Assembly: GCA_020248915.1 (NCBI GenBank)
Contig: JADCGP010000012.1
Span: 62,001 to 126,000, forward strand
DNA length: 64,000 bases
DNA from: Rubrivivax sp.
GTDB taxonomy: Bacteria > Pseudomonadota > Gammaproteobacteria > Burkholderiales > Burkholderiaceae_C
Direction of reading: 5' to 3'
Shown here one piece after another: positions 25,893 through 33,952 of this stretch; the stretch's first letter is position 1, and every line of letters begins with the position of its first letter. The notes below the pieces were generated by a model. That model searched no databases and had not been told where the DNA came from. It saw only the letters and a program-made list of their open reading frames with translations. Both the position numbers and the translations under genes were made by a program.

Positions 25893-28151
25893 ATGAGCCC
25901 CGTCCCCGCCGACGCCTTCGACGCCCTGCCGGCGCAGCCGCAGGTGCTGCTCGTCGACGACGACGAGGTGAACCTGCTGCTGACCGGCGTCGCGCTGCGT
26001 GAGCGGGGGTTCCGACCGGTGGAGGCGGCGAGCGGAGAGCAGGCCCTGGAACTGCTGCGCCAGCACGCCCCGGACATCGTCGTGCTCGACGCGATGATGC
26101 CGGGCCTCGACGGGTTCGCGACCTGCCGCGCGATCCGGACCCAGCCCGGCTTCGAGAACGTGCCGGTGCTGATGCTCACCGGGCTGGACGACGACGACAG
26201 CATCGCGCGTGCCTACCAGGCCGGCGCGACCGACTTCTTCGTCAAGGCCACGCAGTGGAGCCTGCTCGCCGGCCGGCTGCGCTACCTGCTTCGCGCCTCG
26301 CGCACGAGGCTCGAGCTCGAGCGCAGCAAGAGCAAGCTGGCGCGCGCGCAGGACCTCGCCCGGATGGGCAGCTTCGACTGGCGCCGCGCCGACGGCGCGC
26401 GGCGCGGCGGCCTGCTGCTGTCGGCCGAGGCCCTGCGGGTGTTCGGCCACGGGCCGCAGGAGCGGCCGGGCCTGCGAGGCTTGCTGCGGATGGTGCCGCG
26501 CGACGAGCGCCGTGCGCTGGTACGAATGCTGCACGACGCGATGCGGACCAGCTCCGTGCTGGCCACCGACACGCGCGTCGTCCTGCTCGACGGGCGCCAG
26601 CGGATCATCCACGCCGAGGCAGAGCCCGAGTTCAACGAGCACGGGCAGGGCATCGGCTACACGGGCATCGTCCAGGACGTCACCGACCGACGGCAGGCCG
26701 AGGACCGCATCCGGCACCTGGCCAACTTCGACGCGCTGACCGGCCTGCCCAACCGCCGGCAGCTGATCTGGCGCGCGGAGCGGGCCCTGGAGCACGCGCG
26801 TCGGATGGAGCACCAGTTCGCGCTGCTGCTGATCGACCTGGACCGCTTCAAGGTCATCAACGACACGCTTGGCCACGTCGCCGGCGACGAGCTGCTGGTC
26901 GAGGTCGGGCGGCGGCTGCGCGCCTGCGTGCGCCACAGCGACCAGGTGCTCGAGGGGGCCGTGGACGGTGCCGGGCCGCGCTCGCACCGCGCACTGGAGG
27001 CGGTGGGGCGGCTCGGCGGCGACGAGTTCGTCGCGCTGCTGCCCGAAGTGGGCGGCGACGCCGACGCCGACCGCGTGGCGCAGCGCGTGCTGGAAACGCT
27101 GCGCGAACCGGTCTTCGTCGGCGGCCAGGAGTGCTTCGTCACCGCCAGCGTCGGCATCTCCCTGTACCCGCGCGACGGCGCCAGCGTCGTCGAGCTGCTG
27201 CGAAACTCCGACGTGGCGATGTACTCCGTGAAGGCCCAGGGCAAGAACGCGGCGGCGGTCTACAGCCCGATGCTGGCCGGACAGGGCCGCGCCAAGCTCG
27301 AGCTCGAGACAGCGCTGCACAAGGCGATCGAGCGCGAGGAACTGGTGCTGCACTTCCAGCCCAAGATCGATCTGCGCTCGGCCCGGATGGTCGGCGCCGA
27401 GGCGCTGATGCGCTGGAATCGCGCTGGCCGACTGGTGCCGCCTGGGGACTTCATCCCGCTGGCCGAGGACACCGGCCTGATCGTGCCGCTGTCGGAGTGG
27501 GCGCTCCGAGAGGCGGCGCGCCAGGCGCGGGCCTGGCGCGAGGCGTTCGGATTCGACGACTCGATCGCGGTCAACATGCCCAGCCGCCTGTTCGAGCGCA
27601 GCGACCTGGTCGAGCACATCCACCACTGCGTGGCGTCGGTCAACCTGCCGCACCGCGCGATCCAGCTCGAGATCACCGAAGACAACCTGATGAAGGAGCT
27701 GCGCAACGTGATCCCGTCGCTGCAGCGGCTCAACGAGCTCGGCGTCGAGATCGCGATCGACGACTTCGGCACCGGCTACTCGAGCCTGGCCTACCTGACC
27801 ACGCTGCCGATCAGCGAAGTGAAGATCGACCGCAGCTTCGTGCGCGACCTGGGCGTGACCCCGCAGAGCTCGGCGGTCGTCACCGCGATCATCGCGCTGG
27901 CGCGCTCCCTGGGCCTGCGTGTCGTCGCCGAGGGCGTCGAGACGCTGCGGCAGATGGAAGTGCTGCACCGCCTGGGCTGCAGCGTGATGCAGGGTTTCCT
28001 GTTCAGTCGCGCCGTGCCGGCCGACGAGCTGCAGCGCTGGCTCGAGCGGGCCGAGCTGCCGCGCCGGGCGTCGTGGGCGGACATCGGGCTCGACGGCGGC
28101 ACCACCGATCACGGCAGCGTGTCGGCGGCGGCGGCGCGCCGCCTGCGTTGA
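25893..28151 (+). CDS. Response regulator REC-PAS-GGDEF-EAL (c-di-GMP turnover)
   Basis: This 752-residue protein has four parts. The receiver (about 15-135) has VDDDE and the phosphoacceptor Asp66 in VVLDAMMPG. A PAS-like sensor spans about 155-275. The GGDEF domain has RLGGDEFVALL near residue 375. The EAL domain (from about 490) has GAEALMRWN near 502 and the loop DDFGTGYSSL. Both output motifs look intact, so it could make and break c-di-GMP, with the EAL often dominant in such proteins. The Hpt gene 12 bases upstream probably phosphorylates it. A second GGDEF gene follows 8 bases downstream. Confidence 0.92.
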   Translation: MSPVPADAFDALPAQPQVLLVDDDEVNLLLTGVALRERGFRPVEAASGEQALELLRQHAPDIVVLDAMMPGLDGFATCRAIRTQPGFENVPVLMLTGLDDDDSIARAYQAGATDFFVKATQWSLLAGRLRYLLRASRTRLELERSKSKLARAQDLARMGSFDWRRADGARRGGLLLSAEALRVFGHGPQERPGLRGLLRMVPRDERRALVRMLHDAMRTSSVLATDTRVVLLDGRQRIIHAEAEPEFNEHGQGIGYTGIVQDVTDRRQAEDRIRHLANFDALTGLPNRRQLIWRAERALEHARRMEHQFALLLIDLDRFKVINDTLGHVAGDELLVEVGRRLRACVRHSDQVLEGAVDGAGPRSHRALEAVGRLGGDEFVALLPEVGGDADADRVAQRVLETLREPVFVGGQECFVTASVGISLYPRDGASVVELLRNSDVAMYSVKAQGKNAAAVYSPMLAGQGRAKLELETALHKAIEREELVLHFQPKIDLRSARMVGAEALMRWNRAGRLVPPGDFIPLAEDTGLIVPLSEWALREAARQARAWREAFGFDDSIAVNMPSRLFERSDLVEHIHHCVASVNLPHRAIQLEITEDNLMKELRNVIPSLQRLNELGVEIAIDDFGTGYSSLAYLTTLPISEVKIDRSFVRDLGVTPQSSAVVTAIIALARSLGLRVVAEGVETLRQMEVLHRLGCSVMQGFLFSRAVPADELQRWLERAELPRRASWADIGLDGGTTDHGSVSAAAARRLR

Positions 28152-28159
28152 GGAAGGGC

Positions 28160-29848
28160 ATGGAAGCAACCCCGACGGGGCGGCCGCCGACACCGGCCGA
28201 ACTGGCCAAGGCAACCCTGAGGCGTCTGGCCGAGCGGCGTCTGGAGCCTACTCCCGAGAACTACGCGCGCGCCTGGGTCGGGGAGGGCGGCTGGGAGCGC
28301 GGGTCGGCAGCACCGCCTCCGCCGGCCGAGTCCCGGCTGCAGGCGCAGAGCCAGGCCTGGGTCGCGCTGGTCGAGCGGCTCGCCCGCAATCTGGACCGGG
28401 GCGGGCGGCAGTGGACCGCCGCCCGGCGCAAGGAGAGCCTCCAGCGCGTGCTCGCCGGCAGCCGCAGCGACGCCGAGCGGCTTCTGCAGCGTCTGCAGGC
28501 GCTGGTCCAGGCGTGGGAGACCGAACGCACCGACACCGGGACCGAGTCCGAAGGGGCGATCGCCCACGTGGCGCCGCCCGCCCCATCGGTACCGGTCCCG
28601 GCGGCTTCTCCGGCGCCCTCGGCGCCCGAGGATGTCCTGGGGCCTCCCGCGCGCTGGCAGCGCGCCGCTGCTGCGCTGGCGCAGGCGGCCGGCGCCGCGC
28701 TGCCCGCCGAGGACGAGCGTGCGGCAGTACTTGCACAGGGGCTTTCGTTGCTGGCCGAGCGCCTCGCGCAGCAGGGTGCCACCGAGGTCGTCGTGCGCGA
28801 GCTCGAGCGGCTGTGCGCCGAGGCTGCCCGCTGGCTGGGCCACCGGCACATCGTGGTGTCCGAACTGGGCAGCCTGTGCCGCGAGCTCGGCGCGGGTCTG
28901 GAGGAACTGGCGGAGGAAGACAGCTGGACGCGGGGCCAGTGCGCCAGCGTGCGGGCGCGGCTCGATGGTGGCCTGAGCCTGCGCGGGCTGCGGGCAGCCG
29001 GGCAGATGCTTGCCGAGACGCGGGCCGAGCAAGTCCGCGTGCGCGCCGAGCGCAACGCCGCCCGCGATGCCCTGAAGGAGCTGCTGGCGCGCATGCTCGG
29101 CGAGGTCGGCGAGCTCGGAGCGCATGCCGGCGTGTTCGAGCTCGCGGTCGAGCGCCACGCCGAGGCCGTGGCGCGCGCCGACAACGTCGAGAGCCTGGCC
29201 GGCGTCGTGCAGGCGATGCTGGAGGACAGCCGGCAGGTGCGCCGCGCGGTCGGCGGGGCGCAGGAGCGGCTGCAGGAGCAGCAACTGCGTGCACACGAGC
29301 TCGAGGAGCGGGTGCAGAGCCTGGAGGCCCGGCTGCGCCAGGTCTCGGAGCAAGCCGCCACCGATGCGCTGACCCAGGTGGCCAACCGGCGCGGGCTGGA
29401 ACAGGCCTTCGAGGCCGAGTCGGCGCGCTGCCTGCGCAGCGTGGGCGCTGCGGCGTCGCTGGCTGTCGGCCTGATGGATCTCGACAACTTCAAGAAGCTG
29501 AACGACCGCCTGGGTCACTCCGCCGGCGACCGCGCGCTGCAGGCGCTGGCCGCGGCCGTTCGCGAGCGGCTGCGCCCGGTGGATCACATCGCGCGCTTCG
29601 GCGGCGAGGAGTTCGTGCTGCTGCTGCCCGGCACCGAGCTGGACACCGCACAGCAGGCGCTGACCCGACTGCAGCGCAGCCTGACCGCGGCGCTGTTCCT
29701 CCACGAGGGCGAGGAGGTGTTCGTCACGTTCTCCGCCGGCGTGACGGTGTGGCGCGACGGCGAGGCGCTCGAGGCGACGCTGGCCCGTGCCGACGAGGCA
29801 CTCTACGAGGCCAAGCGCAACGGCAAGAACCGGACCTGCACCGCCTGA
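28160..29848 (+). CDS. GGDEF diguanylate cyclase with long helical N-terminal region
   Basis: The 562-residue product ends in a GGDEF domain whose active site reads FGGEEFVLLLPG near residue 480, a form compatible with diguanylate cyclase activity. It is preceded by DALTQVANRRGLEQAF. The first 390 residues are mostly charged helices with coiled-coil character (a stretch of Arg/Glu/Gln-rich heptads just before the GGDEF). They have no membrane segment or sensor I recognise. The N terminus (TPAELAKATLRRLAERRLEPTPENYARAW) resembles the start of other soluble cyclases. GAGGAAGGG precedes the ATG, 8 bases after the response regulator stop. Confidence 0.88.
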   Translation: MEATPTGRPPTPAELAKATLRRLAERRLEPTPENYARAWVGEGGWERGSAAPPPPAESRLQAQSQAWVALVERLARNLDRGGRQWTAARRKESLQRVLAGSRSDAERLLQRLQALVQAWETERTDTGTESEGAIAHVAPPAPSVPVPAASPAPSAPEDVLGPPARWQRAAAALAQAAGAALPAEDERAAVLAQGLSLLAERLAQQGATEVVVRELERLCAEAARWLGHRHIVVSELGSLCRELGAGLEELAEEDSWTRGQCASVRARLDGGLSLRGLRAAGQMLAETRAEQVRVRAERNAARDALKELLARMLGEVGELGAHAGVFELAVERHAEAVARADNVESLAGVVQAMLEDSRQVRRAVGGAQERLQEQQLRAHELEERVQSLEARLRQVSEQAATDALTQVANRRGLEQAFEAESARCLRSVGAAASLAVGLMDLDNFKKLNDRLGHSAGDRALQALAAAVRERLRPVDHIARFGGEEFVLLLPGTELDTAQQALTRLQRSLTAALFLHEGEEVFVTFSAGVTVWRDGEALEATLARADEALYEAKRNGKNRTCTA

Positions 29849-29931
29849 CCGTCCTGTACTGCGCGGTGGCCTCCGCGCACCTGGCGCCGCGCCGGGGACA
29901 CGCCTGGACACAGTCGGCCGGCAGCGCGCCC

Positions 29932-29958
29932 TCAAGGTCGGTCCTGCACGGCCGAAAA
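29932..29958 (+). promoter_or_regulatory. Sigma-28-like promoter before the unknown 239-residue gene
   Basis: TCAAGGTC (29932-29939), 11 bases, then GCCGAAAA (29951-29958). The gene ATG is at 30006, leaving a leader of about 40 bases. The site lies in the 157-base gap after the diguanylate cyclase gene and has the same 8-11-8 layout as the motA and cheY sites. Confidence 0.62.
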
Positions 29959-30005
29959 GCTGAAGGAGCGCGACGGGTTTGCCGGCGCGCGCCGAGTCCC
30001 ACCCC

Positions 30006-30725
30006 ATGAGCAACCTCAAGGACCTGCTGCAGCCGCTGCGCACCGCGGCCGCTGCCTTCTTCCGATACGAGGTGGCGTTGCGGCGCGAAGGCAGTGCCGT
30101 CCACGTCGGCCTCGAGGAGCGCCCGCGGCCCGAGGCGGCCCGGCGCAGCCGGGTCGACGTCGCGGCCCAGCACGAACAGGAGGCGCTGGCCCTGATCCGT
30201 GCCGAGCTGTCGGCGCTCCTCAACGAGCAGCCGGCGACGCGGGAGACGATGCGCCACCTGGTATTCGTCGAGCAGGCGCTCGCACGCAAGGGCCTGCGCG
30301 CACTGCACAAGATCCCGGTGGACTTGCTGCAGCGCGCGCTGGAGCAGCTTGAGGGTTTGGTCACCAACTGGTCGCCGGTCGGCCTGGCGAACCTGCGGTC
30401 GAAGATGGCGGTGGCCATCATCGACCGCCGCCACGACAACCCCGGCGCCGACGCCGGTACGTTCCGGACCGCCTCCGTGCTGGACCCCCGCCAAGCCCTG
30501 GCCGCTGCGCCGTCGATGCCGGTGGACCGCTCGGAGGAAGAGGCGTTGGCGGCCGCTTATGCGGCCCTGGGCGCCGTTGCCGGCATGCCGGCGGGTGGCC
30601 GCGAGGACGGTGGCCTCGAGTTCCTTCCGGAGCTGCCGGTCGCCGCGCGGCGGCCCGACGCCGGGACGAACCCGGCAACGCGGCAACTCGCCGCCGAGCT
30701 CGACGTCAGGCTGCTGCAGCCCTGA
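30006..30725 (+). CDS. Unknown protein, possible FliA-controlled motility gene
   Basis: I do not recognise this 239-residue protein. It has no signal peptide or membrane helix. The N-terminal half is helical and charged (MSNLKDLLQPLRTAAAAFFRYEVAL, then an Arg/Glu-rich helix). The middle has ALHKIPVDLLQRALEQLEGLV and WSPVGLANLRSKMAVAI. The C-terminal third is low-complexity Ala/Pro/Gly and probably disordered. The ATG is preferred over a TTG at 29979 because the latter would leave almost no leader after the predicted transcription start. It closes the c-di-GMP cluster and has its own sigma-28-like promoter, which suggests a motility-linked role by association only. Confidence 0.7.
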   Translation: MSNLKDLLQPLRTAAAAFFRYEVALRREGSAVHVGLEERPRPEAARRSRVDVAAQHEQEALALIRAELSALLNEQPATRETMRHLVFVEQALARKGLRALHKIPVDLLQRALEQLEGLVTNWSPVGLANLRSKMAVAIIDRRHDNPGADAGTFRTASVLDPRQALAAAPSMPVDRSEEEALAAAYAALGAVAGMPAGGREDGGLEFLPELPVAARRPDAGTNPATRQLAAELDVRLLQP

Positions 30726-30732
30726 GGTGGGC

Positions 30733-30751
30733 CGCGCCCGCTGCGGGCGCG
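30733..30751. terminator. GC-rich hairpin between the unknown gene and tRNA-Ser
   Basis: An 8-bp stem CGCGCCCG/CGGGCGCG with a 3-base loop lies between the 3' end of the plus-strand gene and the 3' end of the minus-strand tRNA. There is no T-run on either strand. It could end transcription from both sides or simply protect RNA ends. Confidence 0.5.
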
Positions 30752-30752
30752 T

Positions 30753-30840
30753 TGGCGGAAGCGGCGAGATTCGAACTCGCGAGCCCTTGCGGGCTGCCGG
30801 TTTTCAAGACCGGTGCCATCGACCGCTCGGCCACGCTTCC
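30753..30840 (-). tRNA. tRNA-Ser (anticodon TGA)
   Basis: Read on the minus strand, the acceptor stem GGAAGCG/CGCTTCC encloses an 88-base tRNA with an encoded CCA end. The anticodon loop CTTGAAA contains TGA. A long variable arm (AGCCCGCAAGGGCT) marks a class II tRNA, as expected for serine. The T arm has GTTCGAATC. Confidence 0.95.
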
Positions 30841-30880
30841 CCAAGGCCGGATTGTGCCCCTGCCCGCTCGGCCCGGACGT

Positions 30881-31702
30881 TCACCCGGGCGCTCGGGCCT
30901 GCGCGCAGCGGACCTGCACCAGTTCGCGCCGTCCGCCATCCACCCGCACCGCGGACAGGGCGCCGCCCCAGACGCAGCCGGTGTCCAGCGCCAGCAGGTC
31001 GGGCTGCATGCGCAGACCGAGCGCGCTCCAGTGGCCGCAGGCCACCGGCTCGCCGGCGCTGGCGCGCCCGGGCACATCGAACCACGGCAGGAAGCCGGGC
31101 GGCGCGGCGTGGGCGCCTTCCTTGGTGGCCAGCTCCAGCGTGCCGTCGACGCTGCAAAAGCGCAGCCGCGTCAGCACGTTGACGACGAATCGCCAGCGCG
31201 GCGGGCCGTCGAGGTGCTCGTCCCAGCGCAGCGGCTCGTTGCCATACATGCGCGGCGCGAAGCTCTCGAAGCCGGGGCCGGCCAAGACCTGCTGCACCTC
31301 GGCCGCGAGCTCGAGCGCCCGGGCCCGGCTCCACTGCGGCACCAGCCCGGCGTGGACACACAGCCAGCCCGACTCCTCCAGCGCGAGCGGCTGCGCGCGC
31401 AGCCAGGACAGCATCCGCGGCGCATCCGGGGCTTCGAGGACGTCGCCGAAGGTGTCGCCGCGGTGCGGCGTGCGTGTGCCATGGGCCACGGCGAGCAGGT
31501 GCAGGTCGTGGTTGCCGAGCAGGCAGCGCGCTGCGCCGTCCAGCGCCATCAGGCGGCGCAGCACGGCCGCCGACCCCGGGCCACGGTTGACGAGGTCGCC
31601 GAGAAGGACGATGCGGTCGCGCGAGGGAGAAAAGCCGATCTCGGCCAGCAGCCGCTCCAGTGCGTCGTCGCATCCCTGCAGGTCGCCCACGAGGTGGATC
31701 AC
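30881..31702 (-). CDS. apaH: Bis(5'-nucleosyl)-tetraphosphatase, symmetrical (ApaH)
   Basis: ApaH cleaves Ap4A into two ADP. The 273-residue product has the metallophosphatase signature GDLQGC near the N terminus, GDLVNRGPGS and GNHD in order, and the later HAGLVPQW. The length matches the family. It is divergent from the CNNM gene with 71 bases between, and its 3' end faces the tRNA-Ser 5' end. Confidence 0.96.
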   Translation of the reverse strand: MIHLVGDLQGCDDALERLLAEIGFSPSRDRIVLLGDLVNRGPGSAAVLRRLMALDGAARCLLGNHDLHLLAVAHGTRTPHRGDTFGDVLEAPDAPRMLSWLRAQPLALEESGWLCVHAGLVPQWSRARALELAAEVQQVLAGPGFESFAPRMYGNEPLRWDEHLDGPPRWRFVVNVLTRLRFCSVDGTLELATKEGAHAAPPGFLPWFDVPGRASAGEPVACGHWSALGLRMQPDLLALDTGCVWGGALSAVRVDGGRRELVQVRCAQARAPG

Positions 31703-31773
31703 CGGCCGATTCTGCTACGCTCATCGTCCCCTGGCAGCCACCGCCCCGCGCCGCCGAGCGGCGGGCGGCGTAC

Positions 31774-33072
31774 ATGGATACCGCGCTACTGACCTTCCTG
31801 ATCCTGCTCAACGGCGTCTTCGCGATGTCCGAGATGGCGCTGACCGCCAGCCGCCGGGCGCGGCTGCAGGTCATGGTCGAGGCGGGGGAGCCCGGTGCCC
31901 AGGCGGCCGTCGACCTGCACGACAACCCGACCAAGTTCCTGTCCACGGTGCAGATCGGCATCACGTCGATCGGCGTGCTCAACGGCATCGTCGGCGAGGC
32001 CGCGTTCTCGCAGCCCCTCGCCCTGTGGCTGTCCGGCCTCGGCGTCACCGAGCGCACCGCGTCCTGGGTGGCCACCGGGCTCGTCGTGCTGCTGATCACC
32101 GTGCTCACGATCATCTTCGGCGAGCTCGTCCCGAAGCGGATCGGGCAGCTGTACCCCGAACCGGTGGCCAGGCTGGTGGCCACGCCGATGAACTGGCTGT
32201 CGGCGGCCACGCGCCCGCTGGTGGCGCTGCTCAGCGTGTCGACGCGGGCCGTGCTGCGGCTGCTCGGCATCCGGGGCGAGACCGCGCGCCCGGTGACGGA
32301 GGAGGAGATCGCGGCCAGCCTCGAGGAGGGTGTCGACGCGGGCGTCATCGAGGCGCAGGAGCACCAGATGGTGCGCAACGTGTTCCGTCTCGACGAGCGG
32401 CAGATCGGTTCGATGATGATCCCGCGCGCCGAGATCGCCTGGCTGGACCTCGACGACCCGCTGGAGCGGCAGCTCGAGCGCATCGCTGCCGGCGGACACA
32501 CGCGCTACCCGGTCTGCCGCGGTTCGCTCGACGAGGTGCAGGGCGTGCTGGCCACCCACCGGCTGCTCGCGCCGCTGGCCCGCGGCGAGCAGCCAGCCCT
32601 GGCGTCGATGCTGCAGCCCCCGGTGTTCGTGCCCGAGACGCTGTCGGGCATGGAGCTGCTCGAGCACTTCCGGCGCAGCGACGCCGACCTGGTGTTCGTC
32701 GTCGACGAGTACGGCGCGGTGCAGGGCGTGATCTCCGAGCGCGACCTGCTGGAGGCGATCACCGGCGAGTTCGCGGCGGCCGGAGGCAGTGACTCCTGGG
32801 CGGTTCAGCGCGCCGACGGCAGCTGGCTGATCGACGGGCTGATCCCGGTGCCCGAGCTGAAGGACCGGCTCGGCATCAAGGAACTCCCGGAGGAGGACCG
32901 CGGCCGCTACAACACGCTGGCTGGCATGATCATGCTGCTGCTCGGCCGGCTGCCGCGCACGGCCGACGCCGTGCTGTGGGACGGCTGGCGATTCGAAGTC
33001 GTCGACCTCGACGGCAAGCGCGTCGACAAGGTGCTGGTCGACCGCAGCGAACCACCCGGAGAGGACACGTGA
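31774..33072 (+). CDS. CNNM/CorB-type membrane protein with CBS and CorC_HlyC domains
   Basis: The 432-residue product starts MDTALLTFLILLNGVFAMSEMALT. It has an N-terminal DUF21/CNNM membrane domain (about residues 1-190, with FLSTVQIGIT and IIFGELVPKRIG), a CBS-pair region (about 205-340) and a C-terminal CorC_HlyC domain (VDLDGKRVDKVLV). Often labelled hemolysin-like, these proteins are now linked to magnesium or other divalent cation efflux. Its GTGA junction with the SapC gene indicates coupled translation. Confidence 0.88.
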   Translation: MDTALLTFLILLNGVFAMSEMALTASRRARLQVMVEAGEPGAQAAVDLHDNPTKFLSTVQIGITSIGVLNGIVGEAAFSQPLALWLSGLGVTERTASWVATGLVVLLITVLTIIFGELVPKRIGQLYPEPVARLVATPMNWLSAATRPLVALLSVSTRAVLRLLGIRGETARPVTEEEIAASLEEGVDAGVIEAQEHQMVRNVFRLDERQIGSMMIPRAEIAWLDLDDPLERQLERIAAGGHTRYPVCRGSLDEVQGVLATHRLLAPLARGEQPALASMLQPPVFVPETLSGMELLEHFRRSDADLVFVVDEYGAVQGVISERDLLEAITGEFAAAGGSDSWAVQRADGSWLIDGLIPVPELKDRLGIKELPEEDRGRYNTLAGMIMLLLGRLPRTADAVLWDGWRFEVVDLDGKRVDKVLVDRSEPPGEDT

Positions 33073-33857
33073 TCAACCAGAACCTGCACCGCAACCCGGT
33101 TCCGCTGGACAACGTCCAGCACCGCCAGCTGCGCGTCGCGCTGCCCGTCACCGACTGGGCGCCGGCCTCGCGCCTGAACGCGATCTTCGTCTGCGCGACC
33201 GAGTTCACCGACGTCGGCCGCGAGTACCCGATCGTCTTCGTGCGCGTGGGCAAGGAGGGCGACGGCGGCGACCAGATCGCGCCAGTCGCTGTGCTCGGGG
33301 TCACGCAGGACCAGAACCTGTACCTCGACGGCGCTCGCTGGCGTGGCGCGTACATCCCGGCGGTGCTTCGCAGCTATCCGTTCTGCATCGGACGCGTCGA
33401 TGAACAGAGTTTTGCGATCTGCGTCGACATGTCCTGGGGCGGCGTGCAGCCGGCAGGCGGCGACGGGCAGGCCCTGTTCGAGGGCGACGGCAAGGCGGCG
33501 CCGCTGTTGCTGGAGCTGCAGCGGCACTTCGAGCTGCTCGAAGGCGAGATCCAGCGCACGCGCGAGGTCGGCGCCCGGCTGCTGGAGCTCGACCTGCTGC
33601 GCGACATGCGCTTCGACGCCACCCTGCCCGACGGGCGCACCCACACGGTCGACGGCTTCCTCACTGTCGACCAGGAGAAGGCCCAGAACCTGCCGGACGC
33701 GGTGGTCGGCGAGCTGCACCGCAGCGGCGTGCTCGGCATGATCCAGCTGCACTGGGCGTCGCTCGGCATCATGCGCCGGCTGCTCGAATGGCACGTTGCG
33801 CGGCTGCCGGTCACCGCGGCGGCACAGGCCGCGCCCCGGGCGGGCAGCGCCGCCTGA
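33069..33857 (+). CDS. SapC family protein
   Basis: The 262-residue product matches the SapC family (S-layer-associated type). It begins INQNLHRNPVPLD and contains HRQLRVALP, EYPIVFVRVG and YIPAVLRSYPFCI-like strands. No signal peptide is visible, and the function in proteobacteria is not established. It starts at a GTG that overlaps the stop of the CNNM gene. Its stop codon lies inside the first copy of a 29-bp tandem repeat. Confidence 0.82.
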   Translation: MINQNLHRNPVPLDNVQHRQLRVALPVTDWAPASRLNAIFVCATEFTDVGREYPIVFVRVGKEGDGGDQIAPVAVLGVTQDQNLYLDGARWRGAYIPAVLRSYPFCIGRVDEQSFAICVDMSWGGVQPAGGDGQALFEGDGKAAPLLLELQRHFELLEGEIQRTREVGARLLELDLLRDMRFDATLPDGRTHTVDGFLTVDQEKAQNLPDAVVGELHRSGVLGMIQLHWASLGIMRRLLEWHVARLPVTAAAQAAPRAGSAA

Positions 33858-33926
33858 TCGGGAGCCAGGCGGGCAGCGCCGCCTGATCGGGAGCCGGGCG
33901 GGCAGCGCCGCCTGATCCGGACTCGG
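33840..33926 (+). repeat. Three tandem copies of a 29-bp repeat at the sapC 3' end
   Basis: The unit starts GCGGGCAGCGCCGCCTGATC. Copies begin at 33840, 33869 and 33898. Copies 1 and 2 differ by one base, and copy 3 carries a few changes at its end. Copy 1 holds the last codons and TGA stop of the SapC gene, so the array seems to have grown by duplicating the gene's 3' end into the gap before the Bug receptor gene. Confidence 0.9.
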
Positions 33927-33952
33927 GCGCGAGGGGCGCGCCCGCCGCGTCC

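Noticed and set aside
25404-28214. 936-residue open frame on the minus strand opposite the Hpt and response-regulator genes
   Set aside because: It mirrors real plus-strand genes with clear domains, has wrong-frame Arg/Gln/His-rich composition, and arises from high GC third positions.
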